DNA from: Burkholderiaceae bacterium
GTDB taxonomy: Bacteria; Pseudomonadota; Gammaproteobacteria; Burkholderiales; Burkholderiaceae_C
DNA: 64,000 nt
Assembly (NCBI GenBank): GCA_026125795.1
Contig: JAHCKM010000001.1
Span: forward strand, 682,001 to 746,000
Direction of reading: 5' to 3'
In this document: positions 17,966 through 26,281 of the stretch, piece by piece
How positions within the stretch are numbered: the stretch's first letter is position 1
How the letters are laid out: each line of letters opens with the position of its first letter
Translations under genes and position numbers: made by a program
Notes under the pieces: model-generated
The model's database searches: none
What the model saw: only the letters and a program-made list of their open reading frames with translations
What the model was told of the DNA's origin: nothing

Positions 17966-19111
17966 GTGAACCCATCCGTACCCGACACGCCGTCGCCGGC
18001 GGCGACGTCCGCATCCCCATTGCCTGCACCCGGCGGCTTTCGCATCGGCGCTGCGCCGTGGTGGCTGACCGCGCTGCTCGCGCTGCTGGCAATTGCCGCG
18101 CTGTGGATGGCGTGGGAGAGCACGCAGCGCATGCGCGCGCTCGAGCAGGAGCTGGTGCGCCGCCAGCAAGACAGCCAGACGCTGGCCACCGAGGCGCGCG
18201 TGCTGGCGCGCCAGGCGCAGGACGTGGCGCGCGATGCCGCGGCCAAGGTGGCGCTGATGGAGTCGCGCGTGGCCGAGAACACGCTGCAGCGCTCGCAGCT
18301 TGAGGAGCTGCTGCAGGCGCTCACGCGTTCGCGCGACGAGAACATGCTGGCCGACATCGAGGCCGCGGTGCGCGTGGCGGTGCAGCAGAGCGCCATCACC
18401 GGTAGCACCGAGCCGTTGGTGGCCGCGCTGCGCCAGGCCGACGAACGGCTGGCGCGCAACGCGCACCCGAGGATCGAGCGCGTGCGCCGCGCCGTGGTGC
18501 AGGACCTCGCGCGCGTGCGCGCGGTCGCCGTGAGCGACATCTCCACGCTGGTGATCAAGGTCGACGAGGCGGTGCGCCTGGCCGACGAACTGCCGCTGCT
18601 GTCGCAGCCCAAAGCGCAGCCCGATCGGCGCCGCGGCGGCCAGGGCAGCGATGCCGCGCGCGCACCCCCGGTGCCTGCGGCGGCGTCGGCCGCGTCGGCC
18701 GCCGCCGCAGCTACGGCCGCGGCCGGTGGCTGGCGCGCCGAACTGGCCGCGCGCTGGAACGTGCTGGTCACGCGCGTGGTCGAAGAAGCGAGATCGCTGG
18801 TGCGCGTGACGCGCATCGACCAACCCGACGCGATGCTGATCGCACCTGAGCAGGCGTACTTCCTGCGCGAGAACCTGAAGCTGCGGCTGCTCAACGCGCG
18901 CTTGGCGCTGTTGTCGCGCCAGTTCAACACCGCGCAGTCCGACCTGCGCGAGGTGCAGCTGATGCTCGATCGTTACTTCGATCGCTCGAGCCGGCGCGTG
19001 GTCAGCGTCAACGAGCTGCTGCGGCAGGTGACCGCCCAGGCGCGCGGCATCGTCGTGCCGCGGCCCGACGAGACTTTTGCGGCGCTGTCGGCCGTGCTGG
19101 CAGGAAAATGA
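17966..19111 (+). CDS. hemX: HemX-like membrane protein of the heme operon
   Basis: A 381-residue HemX-family protein (annotated in some genomes as a uroporphyrinogen-III C-methyltransferase, although no methyltransferase fold is visible). It has one N-terminal membrane helix (WWLTALLALLAIAALWMAW), then a long coiled-coil-like stretch rich in Gln, Glu and Arg (about residues 50-150), an Ala/Pro linker near 230-260 and a C-terminal domain ending VLAGK. The GTG start at 17966 is chosen because the upstream frame is only a shadow of hemD. Its function in heme synthesis is not established. Confidence 0.85.
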   Translation: MNPSVPDTPSPAATSASPLPAPGGFRIGAAPWWLTALLALLAIAALWMAWESTQRMRALEQELVRRQQDSQTLATEARVLARQAQDVARDAAAKVALMESRVAENTLQRSQLEELLQALTRSRDENMLADIEAAVRVAVQQSAITGSTEPLVAALRQADERLARNAHPRIERVRRAVVQDLARVRAVAVSDISTLVIKVDEAVRLADELPLLSQPKAQPDRRRGGQGSDAARAPPVPAAASAASAAAAATAAAGGWRAELAARWNVLVTRVVEEARSLVRVTRIDQPDAMLIAPEQAYFLRENLKLRLLNARLALLSRQFNTAQSDLREVQLMLDRYFDRSSRRVVSVNELLRQVTAQARGIVVPRPDETFAALSAVLAGK

Positions 19112-19205
19112 GCCCCCACGCTCACTGCGTTTCGCTGCCCCCGAGGGGGCTTCGGCGCCCTTCGGGCGGCCGGGCGGGCGCCGAGCACGCTAAGGTGCAC
19201 TGAGC
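19112..19205. repeat. GC-rich palindromic intergenic element between hemX and hemY
   Basis: The 94-base gap contains a perfect stem (GCCCCCGAGGGGGC at 19137-19150) and a second hairpin-forming stretch around the GCGCCCTTCGGGCG motif. Such 'CCCCGAGGGGGC' palindromes recur between genes in many Burkholderiales. It may attenuate or stabilise the hemCDX-hemY transcript. Confidence 0.6.
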
Positions 19206-20453
19206 ATGCGCGGCGCCATCTGGCTCGTGCTGCTGTTCGCCGCGGCGACCGTCGCGGCGCTCACGCTGGGCGACAACAAGGGCCTGGTGTCGTTCTTCTA
19301 CGGTGAGTGGCGCGTCGATCTGTCGCTCAACCTGTTCCTGATCGGCGCCATCGTCGGCGCGTTCGCGCTGCTGATGGTGATCCAGGGCATCGATTCGCTG
19401 ATCACGCTGCCCACACGCGCCAAGGCCTGGCGCGCGCTGAAGCGCGAGCGTGCCGCGCAGTCGGCGCTGCGCGAGGCGATGGCCGAGCACTTTGCCGGCC
19501 GCTTCAACCGCGCGCACAAGGCGGCGCAGCGCGCGCTTGCGATCCAGGCCGGCACCGACGAGCTGGCCGGCGACCGCGAGCTGCGCGTGCTGGCACACCT
19601 GCTGGCCGCACGCAGCATGCACCGGGTGCAGGACCGCACGCGCCGCGACCAGCTGTTGCGCCAGGCGCTCAAGGCGGTGCGCCGCGCGGCGCCGCAGCAG
19701 GCGGTGGACGAAAGCGCGCGCCTGCTGGGTGCCGAATGGGCGCTCGACGACGGCGACGCGCCGCGTGCGCGCTCGTTGCTGGCCGAGCTGGCGCCCGGGG
19801 TGACGCGGCGCACGCAGGCGCTGCGGCTGAAGCTGCGTGCGGCACAGCTGCAGCGCCACCATGCCGAGGCGCTCGGCACCGCCCGCCTGCTGGCCAAGCA
19901 CCAGGCGTTTTCGCTCGAGGCCGCGCAGGGCATGCTGCGCACGCTGGCGCTGCAGCTCATCGATGCTGCGCACGATGTCGACCAACTGCGCCGCGCGTGG
20001 GCTGCGCTCGAGGAGGCCGATCGCAGCGACGCCTTCGTGGCCGCGCGCGCGGCACGTCGTGCGGCCGCGCTCGGCATGCCGGCCGACGGCCGCCAATGGC
20101 TGCGCCCGTTGTGGAACCGCATGCGCGAGCTGAGCGCCGAGCAGCGCGCCCAGGTGGCGTTGGCGCTTGCGCTGGCCTGCGAAGACATCGGCACCGACTG
20201 GCTGCAGAGCACCGAGGCCGCGCAGCAGGCCTATGTGCACGAAGCCGCGGTGCAGGCCGCCGCCGGCGCCGTGTTCGCCGCGCGCGGCTTGTGGGGCAAG
20301 GCGCGCCGGCCGCTCGAGTCAGCGGCGGCCGACGCGCACCTGGAGCCCGCCGCGCGACGCGCCGCGTGGCGCACGCTGGCGCGCCTGGCACGCGAAGAGT
20401 CCGACGAGGAGCGCGCGCTGCGCTGCGAGCAGGCCGCCGCCGCGATCGATTGA
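19206..20453 (+). CDS. hemY: HemY-type membrane protein with TPR-like helices
   Basis: A 415-residue protein of the HemY family, usually last in the hemCDXY operon. Two N-terminal membrane helices (GAIWLVLLFAAATVAALTLG and LNLFLIGAIVGAFALLMVIQ) are followed by an alanine-rich helical region resembling TPR repeats (about residues 90-410). It is distinct from the unrelated protoporphyrinogen oxidase also called HemY. It probably scaffolds late heme synthesis; no catalytic motif is visible. It is separated from hemX by the palindromic element. Confidence 0.88.
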   Translation: MRGAIWLVLLFAAATVAALTLGDNKGLVSFFYGEWRVDLSLNLFLIGAIVGAFALLMVIQGIDSLITLPTRAKAWRALKRERAAQSALREAMAEHFAGRFNRAHKAAQRALAIQAGTDELAGDRELRVLAHLLAARSMHRVQDRTRRDQLLRQALKAVRRAAPQQAVDESARLLGAEWALDDGDAPRARSLLAELAPGVTRRTQALRLKLRAAQLQRHHAEALGTARLLAKHQAFSLEAAQGMLRTLALQLIDAAHDVDQLRRAWAALEEADRSDAFVAARAARRAAALGMPADGRQWLRPLWNRMRELSAEQRAQVALALALACEDIGTDWLQSTEAAQQAYVHEAAVQAAAGAVFAARGLWGKARRPLESAAADAHLEPAARRAAWRTLARLAREESDEERALRCEQAAAAID

Positions 20454-20487
20454 GGCCTTGCAGCCGCTGCTATACTGCCCGGCTCGC

Positions 20488-20564
20488 GCGGCTGTAGCTC
20501 AGTTGGATAGAGTACTTGGCTACGAACCAAGGGGTCGTGGGTTCGAATCCTGCCAGCCGCGCCA
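20488..20564 (+). tRNA. tRNA-Arg (anticodon ACG)
   Basis: A 77-base cloverleaf. The acceptor stem GCGGCTG pairs with CAGCCGC, followed by discriminator G and encoded CCA. The anticodon stem CTTGG/CCAAG frames the loop CTACGAA with anticodon ACG, and the T-loop is TTCGAAT. The integrase gene lies directly beyond its 3' end in opposite orientation, so the 3' half probably serves as the attachment site of the element. Confidence 0.96.
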
Positions 20565-20582
20565 AAGTTTCGCTTCCAGATC

Positions 20583-20621
20583 AACGCCTTAGCGGCTCGT
20601 GCCTCTAAGGCGTTCTTCTTT
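20583..20621 (+). terminator. Intrinsic terminator downstream of tRNA-Arg
   Basis: A perfect 10-base inverted repeat, AACGCCTTAG (20583-20592) and CTAAGGCGTT (20605-20614), with a 12-base loop, is followed by CTTCTTT. It would end tRNA transcription; the pyrimidine tract is only partly T. Confidence 0.65.
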
Positions 20622-20642
20622 CTGCGCGACTTTCTGCGCGAC
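20619..20642. repeat. Tandem duplicate of a 12-base sequence at the tRNA/integrase junction
   Basis: TTTCTGCGCGAC occurs twice without gap (20619-20630 and 20631-20642), between the tRNA terminator and the integrase stop. It could be an integrase arm-binding site or a slippage product. Confidence 0.5.
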
Positions 20643-20663
20643 TTTTCGCTGCGGACCTTCAGT

Positions 20664-21788
20664 TCAACCGTTGACCACGCGCAGCAGAGTGGTGCGATCG
20701 CGCGTCTCCTGCACCTTGTTGGCCGCCTCGACCAAACGCGCGATCGTGGCGGTGGCGTAGTGCTGCGGCATCCCAGCGATGGCATGACCGAGCAGCAACG
20801 CCCTGTCTTCCTCCGACACCCCCGCATCGCGCAAGCGCTGGCCGAAGGTGTGGCGCAGGTCGTGCACGCGCAGCTTGTCGAGCTTGGCGGCGCGCCTGGC
20901 GTTCTGGAACGCGGTGTTGTTCATCGTGTGGATCGGCCGGTAAGGCATCACCGGCTCGTCCTCGATGTTCTTCACGCGCTCCCGCCGCCAGACGAACACA
21001 TGCTCGTCATGCTGACCGCGGCACCTCTCTACGATGCTCCAGGCCACGTCGTTCAAGATCAGCACGTGGGGTCGCTGGCCTTTGAACTCCGAGGCCGGGA
21101 TCACGAAGACGCTGCGCTGCAACTCCGGCACCGGCCGCTCCCAATCCCAGCGGAGCTTGCAGACGTTGTCGTCTCTCGCCCCACAGTTCAGATCGAAGAG
21201 CACCATGCGCTGCAGGTGCACCGGAAGGTGCTTCATCAATTCAGCCTGCTCCGACCAGGTGATCGGATAAGGCTGTCTCCTCTGCTGCCGCTCGTCGAGC
21301 ATCTCGATCAGCGGGGTCACCGACAGCCAAGGCTTGCCATTCGCCCGCCAGACGCGAGCCGCACGGTTCAAGACCGTGCGGACAACTTCGAGGCTGCGAT
21401 TGATCGTCGAACTCTTGGCGCCCTCGGCCGCACGCTCTTCCTTGAAGCCCTCGAGCGCGTCGTTGCAGACGTCCCGAAGCGGCAGGCTGCCGATGTACGG
21501 CAGCAGGATGTTCACGTGATAGGCGATGGCATCGAGGGTTCGGATCTTTCGCTGCCTGCACTCGAGAAGGTACTTCTGCGCAGCAGCTGCGAACAGCCGC
21601 TCAGAGCCTTCTCGAAGTTCGTTCTCGCGCTTGGCATCGATTTCGACTTGTCGCGCCCTGAGCCACGACTCGGCATCGTCTTGGCTGACTTTGCCGAGCC
21701 GGGCAAAGACGCGCTCGCCCTTGTACTGCTTGTTGACCGTACGCTCGCCCCTGCGGTCGCAGAGGATGCCTGGTGTCCGAGTTCGCAT
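20664..21788 (-). CDS. int: Tyrosine recombinase (integrase) of the integrative element
   Basis: A 374-residue site-specific recombinase. The C-terminal catalytic domain shows the Arg in LNCGARDDNVCKLRW, HDLRHTFGQRLRDAG with His and Arg of the H-x-x-R box, LLGHAI for the second His, and a Tyr in MPQHYATATIARL. The N-terminal half holds the arm-binding and SAM-like core-binding regions. The gene starts MRTRTPGILCDRRG and overlaps the excisionase-like frame. It faces the tRNA-Arg gene, the arrangement of integrases that use a tRNA 3' end as attB. Confidence 0.93.
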   Translation of the reverse strand: MRTRTPGILCDRRGERTVNKQYKGERVFARLGKVSQDDAESWLRARQVEIDAKRENELREGSERLFAAAAQKYLLECRQRKIRTLDAIAYHVNILLPYIGSLPLRDVCNDALEGFKEERAAEGAKSSTINRSLEVVRTVLNRAARVWRANGKPWLSVTPLIEMLDERQQRRQPYPITWSEQAELMKHLPVHLQRMVLFDLNCGARDDNVCKLRWDWERPVPELQRSVFVIPASEFKGQRPHVLILNDVAWSIVERCRGQHDEHVFVWRRERVKNIEDEPVMPYRPIHTMNNTAFQNARRAAKLDKLRVHDLRHTFGQRLRDAGVSEEDRALLLGHAIAGMPQHYATATIARLVEAANKVQETRDRTTLLRVVNG

Positions 21789-22051
21789 GGAACTGCTCCT
21801 TTCGTCGACTTGCGACTCGGGCGCCCTCGAGCGCGAATATACGCGTCCGCCCAGGCATCGAGTTGGAGCCGGTCGAAGGCAAGTCCACGAAGGCCGATCG
21901 GAATCTCCGTCAGTGCAGGTCGAATCTCGGCGTCGAAGCGGTTTCTGTCTACGCCGAGGTAGCGAGGTGCGTCTCGATGGCGTACCAGCCTCGGCAGCAG
22001 CCCCGACCGGGCCGTTGGCGAAGGCGGTTGAGGACGATCAATGGTGTTCAC
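21512..22051 (-). CDS. Excisionase-like helix-turn-helix protein overlapping int
   Basis: The minus-strand frame encodes a recognisable DNA-binding core, LPRLVRHRDAPRYLGVDRNR followed by TEIPIGLRGLAFDRLQLDAW, which resembles small regulators or excisionases encoded just upstream of ICE integrases. I take the GTG at 22051 as start; no good Shine-Dalgarno is visible. The frame stays open to 21512 and so overlaps int by about 277 bases. Homologues I know carry a low-complexity Ser/Ala tail, which fits, but the true end could be earlier. It probably regulates int or assists excision. Confidence 0.55.
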   Translation of the reverse strand: MNTIDRPQPPSPTARSGLLPRLVRHRDAPRYLGVDRNRFDAEIRPALTEIPIGLRGLAFDRLQLDAWADAYIRARGRPSRKSTKGAVPCELGHQASSATAGASVRSTSSTRASASLPGSAKSAKTMPSRGSGRDKSKSMPSARTNFEKALSGCSQLLRRSTFSSAGSERSEPSMPSPIT

Positions 22052-22816
22052 CGAAGCGCGGGGTCTTGCGGGCCGTGCAGCCGAGTCTATGAACGAAGCG
22101 TCGGTAGTTATCCGACGACTTCGTGTCCAAATTCGTCGCGCTCGAGGCGTCGTCCCGGGGCGCGAGCGCGTAGAACACCGGCGGCCCTTCCCGTGTGCGC
22201 GGATCGCGATCCCTGATGTCCTTCTCGCTGCGCGAGAACGACGGTCCCGCTTGACGAACTGACCCGGTGCTCGCGCACTGCGCTCCACTTCGCTGACGCT
22301 GCGTTCCGCTCCCGTGCGCTGCGCGCCGTGCCAGATCGTCCCCGCGCACACCCGCCACGCCCGATGCCGGGCCGCCAGTACCCGACAGCCGGGTCGGTGT
22401 GCTCGGCCAGGCTCGCCCGCCGCGCCAGTCGCTCGCCTTCGGCTCCCTTGGTGGCACGTCGGCCGCAGTGCCGCCGGGCCTCGAGGTTCACGGCAGGTCC
22501 CTTCGCTGCAGCCGTTACGCCAGCTTCGCTGTCACACCGGCTGCGGTCGCTACGGGCCTGTGATGGTCTGCGCATCGGTTGCTCGGGCGCACCGCGATCC
22601 CCCCACGCGCCCCCGTCTTCAGTGAGGGGGACTTGTGGGGGGATCTTCAAGCGGTGGGCCGGGACGACTGGCTCATCGCTTGTCGCTGCTGACTCCTGAA
22701 CAGCCACCCCCACCCCCCGCCCGCCCCCGAGGGCGGGAGCGAGGGAGTCCGAGCGAGAGGATCGGTCTTCAGGGGTCCGTCGTGGATCCCGGCCGGTCTT
22801 CCGCAAGGAGGTCTTC
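22052..22816. other. Non-coding 765-base region between excisionase-like gene and ssb
   Basis: No credible gene; the open frames here are shadows of high GC. The region holds many G/C-rich inverted repeats, including a clean hairpin CCCGCCC-CCGA-GGGCGGG at 22720-22737 just before ssb, and a strong ribosome-binding site AAGGAGG at 22805. It probably contains the divergent promoters of int/xis and of the ssb-parAB operon. Confidence 0.5.
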
Positions 22817-23239
22817 ATGGCCAACGTTCTGGTGATTCAACGCAATGCGCATCTGGCCGATGCGGTGCGCTTCGAGTTCGTCAACGGTCGCGACGGGCAG
22901 GTCGCCAAGGCCACGCTGACGGCGATCAGCAACGTGCGCTGGGGTTCCGGCGACGCGCGAGAGGGAGAGGCGACGGCGATCCTGTGGACACTGTGGGGCA
23001 AGCAGGCGGAGTTCGCCAACACGTATCTCGGCAAGGGCAGCCACGTGAACATCGTGGGCCGCGTGCGCAACAACAACTACGAGAAGGACGGGGAGACCGT
23101 CTACGGCTTGGCGTTCACGTGCGAGGAGATCGACTACCTCGACACCAAGGCCCGCGCCGCTGAGCGCCGCTCTCGGCATCAGTTCGTCGACGAGATGAAC
23201 GCCGCTGAAGCGCGCATGCAGCCGAAGGCGCACAGCTGA
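22817..23239 (+). CDS. ssb: Single-stranded DNA-binding protein of the element
   Basis: A 140-residue OB-fold protein of the ICE/plasmid-borne SSB type. Motifs include TLTAISNVRWGSGDAREGEA, ANTYLGKGSHVNIVGRVRNN and YGLAFTCEEIDYLD. The C-terminus ends PKAHS, so the acidic tip of housekeeping SSB is missing, as in many element-borne copies. It coats the transferred strand after conjugation. A strong AAGGAGG lies before the ATG. First gene of an apparent ssb-DUF932-parA-parB group. Confidence 0.85.
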   Translation: MANVLVIQRNAHLADAVRFEFVNGRDGQVAKATLTAISNVRWGSGDAREGEATAILWTLWGKQAEFANTYLGKGSHVNIVGRVRNNNYEKDGETVYGLAFTCEEIDYLDTKARAAERRSRHQFVDEMNAAEARMQPKAHS

Positions 23240-23295
23240 TCCGTCCACCGCGGGCGGCAGCGGTGCCGTCCGCCCAATCTTCTGCGAGGTTCACC

Positions 23296-24147
23296 ATGCA
23301 ATCCCATTCCGCCTTGGCGACCCGGTTCGCCAATAGCACGCACGTGCTGCGCAGCGCGCTCCCCTTGAGCGAGGAGCAGATGCGCCTGGCCGCGCCGTCC
23401 ATCTTCGCCGGGGCCAAGCACGCCAGCCGCTCCGAACGCTACACCTACATTCCCACCATCGATGTGCTGCGCGGTCTCGCGCGCGAAGGGTTCGAGGCCT
23501 TCATGGTCGCCCAGGGCAGGAGCCGCATCGAGGGCAAGACCGAGTACACGAAGCACATGGTCCGGCTGCGCCACGGCCGCCAAGGCACCGTGCTGCCGGA
23601 GGCCAATGAGATCATCCTCATCAACAGCCACGACGGCGCCAGCAGCTACCAGATGCTGGCCGGCGTGTTCCGCTTCGTCTGCTGCAACGGTCTCGTGGTG
23701 GGGCAGATCGCCAACGACATCCGCATCCCGCACAAGGGCGATGTGCAGCACGAGGTCATCGACGGTGCGTTCCGCGTGCTGGAGGACTTCCGGGTGGTCG
23801 ACGAGTCGGTGCATGAGATGAAGGCGCTGGAACTGAAACCCGAAGAACAGCATGCCTTCGCTGCAGGTGCGCTGGCGCTGCGCTATGGCGATCGGAGCGA
23901 TGGACAACCGCCCGCGCCCATCACCCGCGAGCAGCTCAACGAGGTACGACGCCCCGAGGACGCTGGCGCAAGCCTGTGGGACACGTTCCAGCGCGTGCAG
24001 GAGAACATGTTGCGCGGTGGCCTGCAGGGCCGCACAGTGCAGGGCCGCCGCATGCGCACCCGCGAGGTCGCCAGCATCGATCGCGGCATCGGACTCAACC
24101 GCGCTCTGTGGGTGCTGGCCGAGGAAATGCGCCGCTTGAAGCACTGA
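23296..24147 (+). CDS. DUF932 domain-containing protein
   Basis: A 283-residue DUF932 (phage/plasmid-like) protein, starting MQSHSALATRFANSTHVLRS. Characteristic parts are YIPTIDVLRGLAREGFE, HMVRLRHGR, EIILINSHDGASSYQMLAG and CCNGLVVG. The family is common on conjugative elements next to ssb and parAB. Its molecular role is unknown; it may relate to DNA processing after transfer. The start at 23296 suits the homologues better than the open frame upstream. Confidence 0.85.
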   Translation: MQSHSALATRFANSTHVLRSALPLSEEQMRLAAPSIFAGAKHASRSERYTYIPTIDVLRGLAREGFEAFMVAQGRSRIEGKTEYTKHMVRLRHGRQGTVLPEANEIILINSHDGASSYQMLAGVFRFVCCNGLVVGQIANDIRIPHKGDVQHEVIDGAFRVLEDFRVVDESVHEMKALELKPEEQHAFAAGALALRYGDRSDGQPPAPITREQLNEVRRPEDAGASLWDTFQRVQENMLRGGLQGRTVQGRRMRTREVASIDRGIGLNRALWVLAEEMRRLKH

Positions 24148-24316
24148 TAGCACCGCAGCGCCGGATTCTGGTCCGAATCCGGCGCGCGCCAGGCACCGCG
24201 CCGCTTCGATCATCGGGAGCGGCGCGCCCGCATGTTTGCTCGCGCGCCCTTCGGTCGGCGATAGCCCGCGCGAGCACCCCGGCCGAGCACTTCCGCGTCG
24301 CGCCGGAGACCTCCCG

Positions 24317-25144
24317 ATGAAGACACTCGTACTCGCCAACCAGAAGGGTGGCGTGGGCAAGTCGGCCGTCGCCACGCTGCTGGCTTATCACTTCGCGCAG
24401 AAGGGCCAGCGCGTGCTGGCGATCGACCTGGATCACCAGGGCAACTTGAGTCGGCCGCTGCAGGCGTCCAAGCGCGCCGCGGTCGCGGGTTTCACCTCCG
24501 ACCTGGTGATGACGTCCGGTGCAACCGCATTGCCAGCCAGCCCCTTCGCGCTCGTGCCGTTCGGGCCCGACCTGCTCGCGATGGAGCGCCAGCCGCAGCA
24601 GCACACGCCGTTCGCGCGGGCGATGCGCGCGTTCCTCGTGCAGGCGGCCGCACAGTTCGACGTCTGCGTGATCGACACGAATCCCAACCCGGACATCCGG
24701 CTCATTGCCGCACTGGCGTCGGCCGACTTCGTGCTGTCGCCGATCCAGCTCAACCAGGAGGCGCTCGATGGCGTCACCTCGCTGCTGAACCACGAGCGGG
24801 TGGGGCTGCGCAAGATCAAGGCGGTGCTCAACCCACGGCTGCACTTCATCGGGTTGCTGCCCACGCTGGTGGAGCCCACGCCGTTCCAGAAGGAGAACTT
24901 CGTGCAGGTGATCGAGCGCTACGGCAGCCTGATGATCCGCATCGGCGACGGTGCGGGGCAGTTCGCGCGCATTCCCAAGCGATCGGCCATCGCGGAGGCA
25001 CAGGCGGCGGGCGAGGTGCTGTGGGAGATGAAGAAGACGGCCGCGCGCGACGCGTGGCGCGAGATCGAGCCCAGCATCGTGCGCATCGCGACGATCGTCA
25101 CCAGCGTGCAGGCGCCGGAGCCGAGTCATGCCGCTGCAGCTTGA
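24317..25144 (+). CDS. parA: ParA-family partition ATPase
   Basis: A 275-residue ParA/Soj-like ATPase. The deviant Walker A is KGGVGKSAVATLLAYHFA at the N-terminus, followed by VLAIDLDHQGN and VCVIDTNPNPDIRL. It drives segregation or maintenance of the element, probably when excised. A consensus-like GGAGAC precedes the ATG. The 3' end overlaps parB by 17 bases, so the two are coupled. Confidence 0.92.
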   Translation: MKTLVLANQKGGVGKSAVATLLAYHFAQKGQRVLAIDLDHQGNLSRPLQASKRAAVAGFTSDLVMTSGATALPASPFALVPFGPDLLAMERQPQQHTPFARAMRAFLVQAAAQFDVCVIDTNPNPDIRLIAALASADFVLSPIQLNQEALDGVTSLLNHERVGLRKIKAVLNPRLHFIGLLPTLVEPTPFQKENFVQVIERYGSLMIRIGDGAGQFARIPKRSAIAEAQAAGEVLWEMKKTAARDAWREIEPSIVRIATIVTSVQAPEPSHAAAA

Positions 25145-26099
25145 CGAGCTCCCGCCGCTGGACAGCCTCGCGGCGCTCGAGCGGCCCGCCGGCCAGGGCG
25201 GCTTGCCGCTGATGCTGCCGCTGCACCTGATCGACGAGGACCCGGCGCAGCCGCGCGTGGAGTTCGACGAAGCGTCGATTCAGGATCTGGCAGCGACGAT
25301 CGCGCAGCGCGGCGTCAAGCAGCCGATCTCGGTGCGACCGCATCCCGCGGTGCCGGGCCGTTGGATGCTGAACTTCGGAGCCAGGCGGTTGCGCGCGTCC
25401 AAGATCGCGGGCAAGAGCGAGATCCCGGCGTTCATGGATGAGGCGGCCGACTCGTTCGACCAGGTGATCGAGAACGAGCAGCGTGATGCGTTGCGGCCGC
25501 TCGATCTGGCGTTGTTCGTCAAGCGCCAGATCGATGGCGGCATGACGCGCGCCGACATCGCGCGGCGCCTGGGCAAGAGCGCGATGTACATCACCTATGT
25601 GTGCGCGCTGGTGGACCCGCCCGATTGGCTGATGAACGTGTACCGCGCCGGCAAGTGCCGCGGCATCCGCGAGCTGCATGAACTGCGCCGGCTTCACGAG
25701 TCGGTGCCGCGGGAGGTCGAGGCCTTCGTTGGATCGGTCGAAACGGTTTCGCGCGGGAGCCTGGCGAGTTTTCAGGCGGGAATCGGGTCGGAGGGGGTGA
25801 TCGATTCGCCCGCACGGGACGCGCAGCGAGACGTGGCGTCTGAAGAGCGAGCACCGTCGAGATCCAAGGGCAGTTCGAGCAAGGGTTCGACGCCGCAGCG
25901 GCCCGACCGTGCACCCTCAGCCGTGCGAGAGGCTGCGTCGGTGCCCGTGGTCCTGGCGACGATCGATGGCGTGCGTGGCCGTGTCGTGACCGACAGCGCA
26001 CCCGCGCAAGAGACACATGTCTTCGTGATGCTCGACGGGGAAGAGGCGTTGCGGTCCGTCCCGATTGCGGCTCTGCAAGCTCTGCGGCTCGAGCGATAG
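25128..26099 (+). CDS. parB: ParB-family DNA-binding partition protein
   Basis: A 323-residue ParB/Spo0J-like protein. The ParB nuclease-like domain shows DPAQPRVEFDEASIQDLAAT, GVKQPISVRPH, then GARR where most ParB have GERR, and ENEQRDALRPLDLALFVKRQ. The helix-turn-helix follows at ADIARRLGKSAMYITYVCAL. A low-complexity Ser/Arg linker near residues 235-270 leads to a small C-terminal beta domain. It pairs with the overlapping parA. Confidence 0.9.
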   Translation: MPLQLDELPPLDSLAALERPAGQGGLPLMLPLHLIDEDPAQPRVEFDEASIQDLAATIAQRGVKQPISVRPHPAVPGRWMLNFGARRLRASKIAGKSEIPAFMDEAADSFDQVIENEQRDALRPLDLALFVKRQIDGGMTRADIARRLGKSAMYITYVCALVDPPDWLMNVYRAGKCRGIRELHELRRLHESVPREVEAFVGSVETVSRGSLASFQAGIGSEGVIDSPARDAQRDVASEERAPSRSKGSSSKGSTPQRPDRAPSAVREAASVPVVLATIDGVRGRVVTDSAPAQETHVFVMLDGEEALRSVPIAALQALRLER

Positions 26100-26281
26100 G
26101 GCGCACCGTTCGTCGGCGGCTTGGCCATCTGCGACCTAAGACGCGTTTTAGTCTGCTCTCGTCGCGGTGACGAATCGCGCTCCGAAATCGTCGGTCCTGC
26201 GACCTCGATTGAGCCCAATACTGAATGCGTACTTGATTGCAGGATAGGCGCCGCGGCGCCGGATGTCATACGCGCTTCGCG
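26100..26281. other. oriT: Candidate origin of transfer (oriT)
   Basis: The gap between parB and the mobilisation genes contains, on the minus strand, CCTATCCTGC (26248-26239), identical to the core of the RP4 nic region (CCTATCCTG, nick, C). It abuts a perfect palindrome GGCGCCGCGGCGCC (26247-26260), and an imperfect one (CTAAGACGCGTTTTAG) lies upstream near 26138-26153. The next genes are a MobC-like protein and a MOB-P relaxase, the type that cuts such sites. The predicted nick is between 26240 and 26239 on the minus strand. Confidence 0.65.

Noticed and set aside
20619-20642. Tandem 12-base repeat considered as a CRISPR or larger repeat array
   Set aside because: Only two copies with no spacer; no CRISPR-like array was seen in the window.
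22108-22824. 238-codon minus-strand frame before ssb
   Set aside because: Low-complexity Arg/Gly/Ser composition, no motif and no ribosome site; treated as non-coding.
23179-24375. 398-codon minus-strand frame over DUF932 and parA
   Set aside because: Antisense shadow; DUF932 on the plus strand is clearly the real gene.
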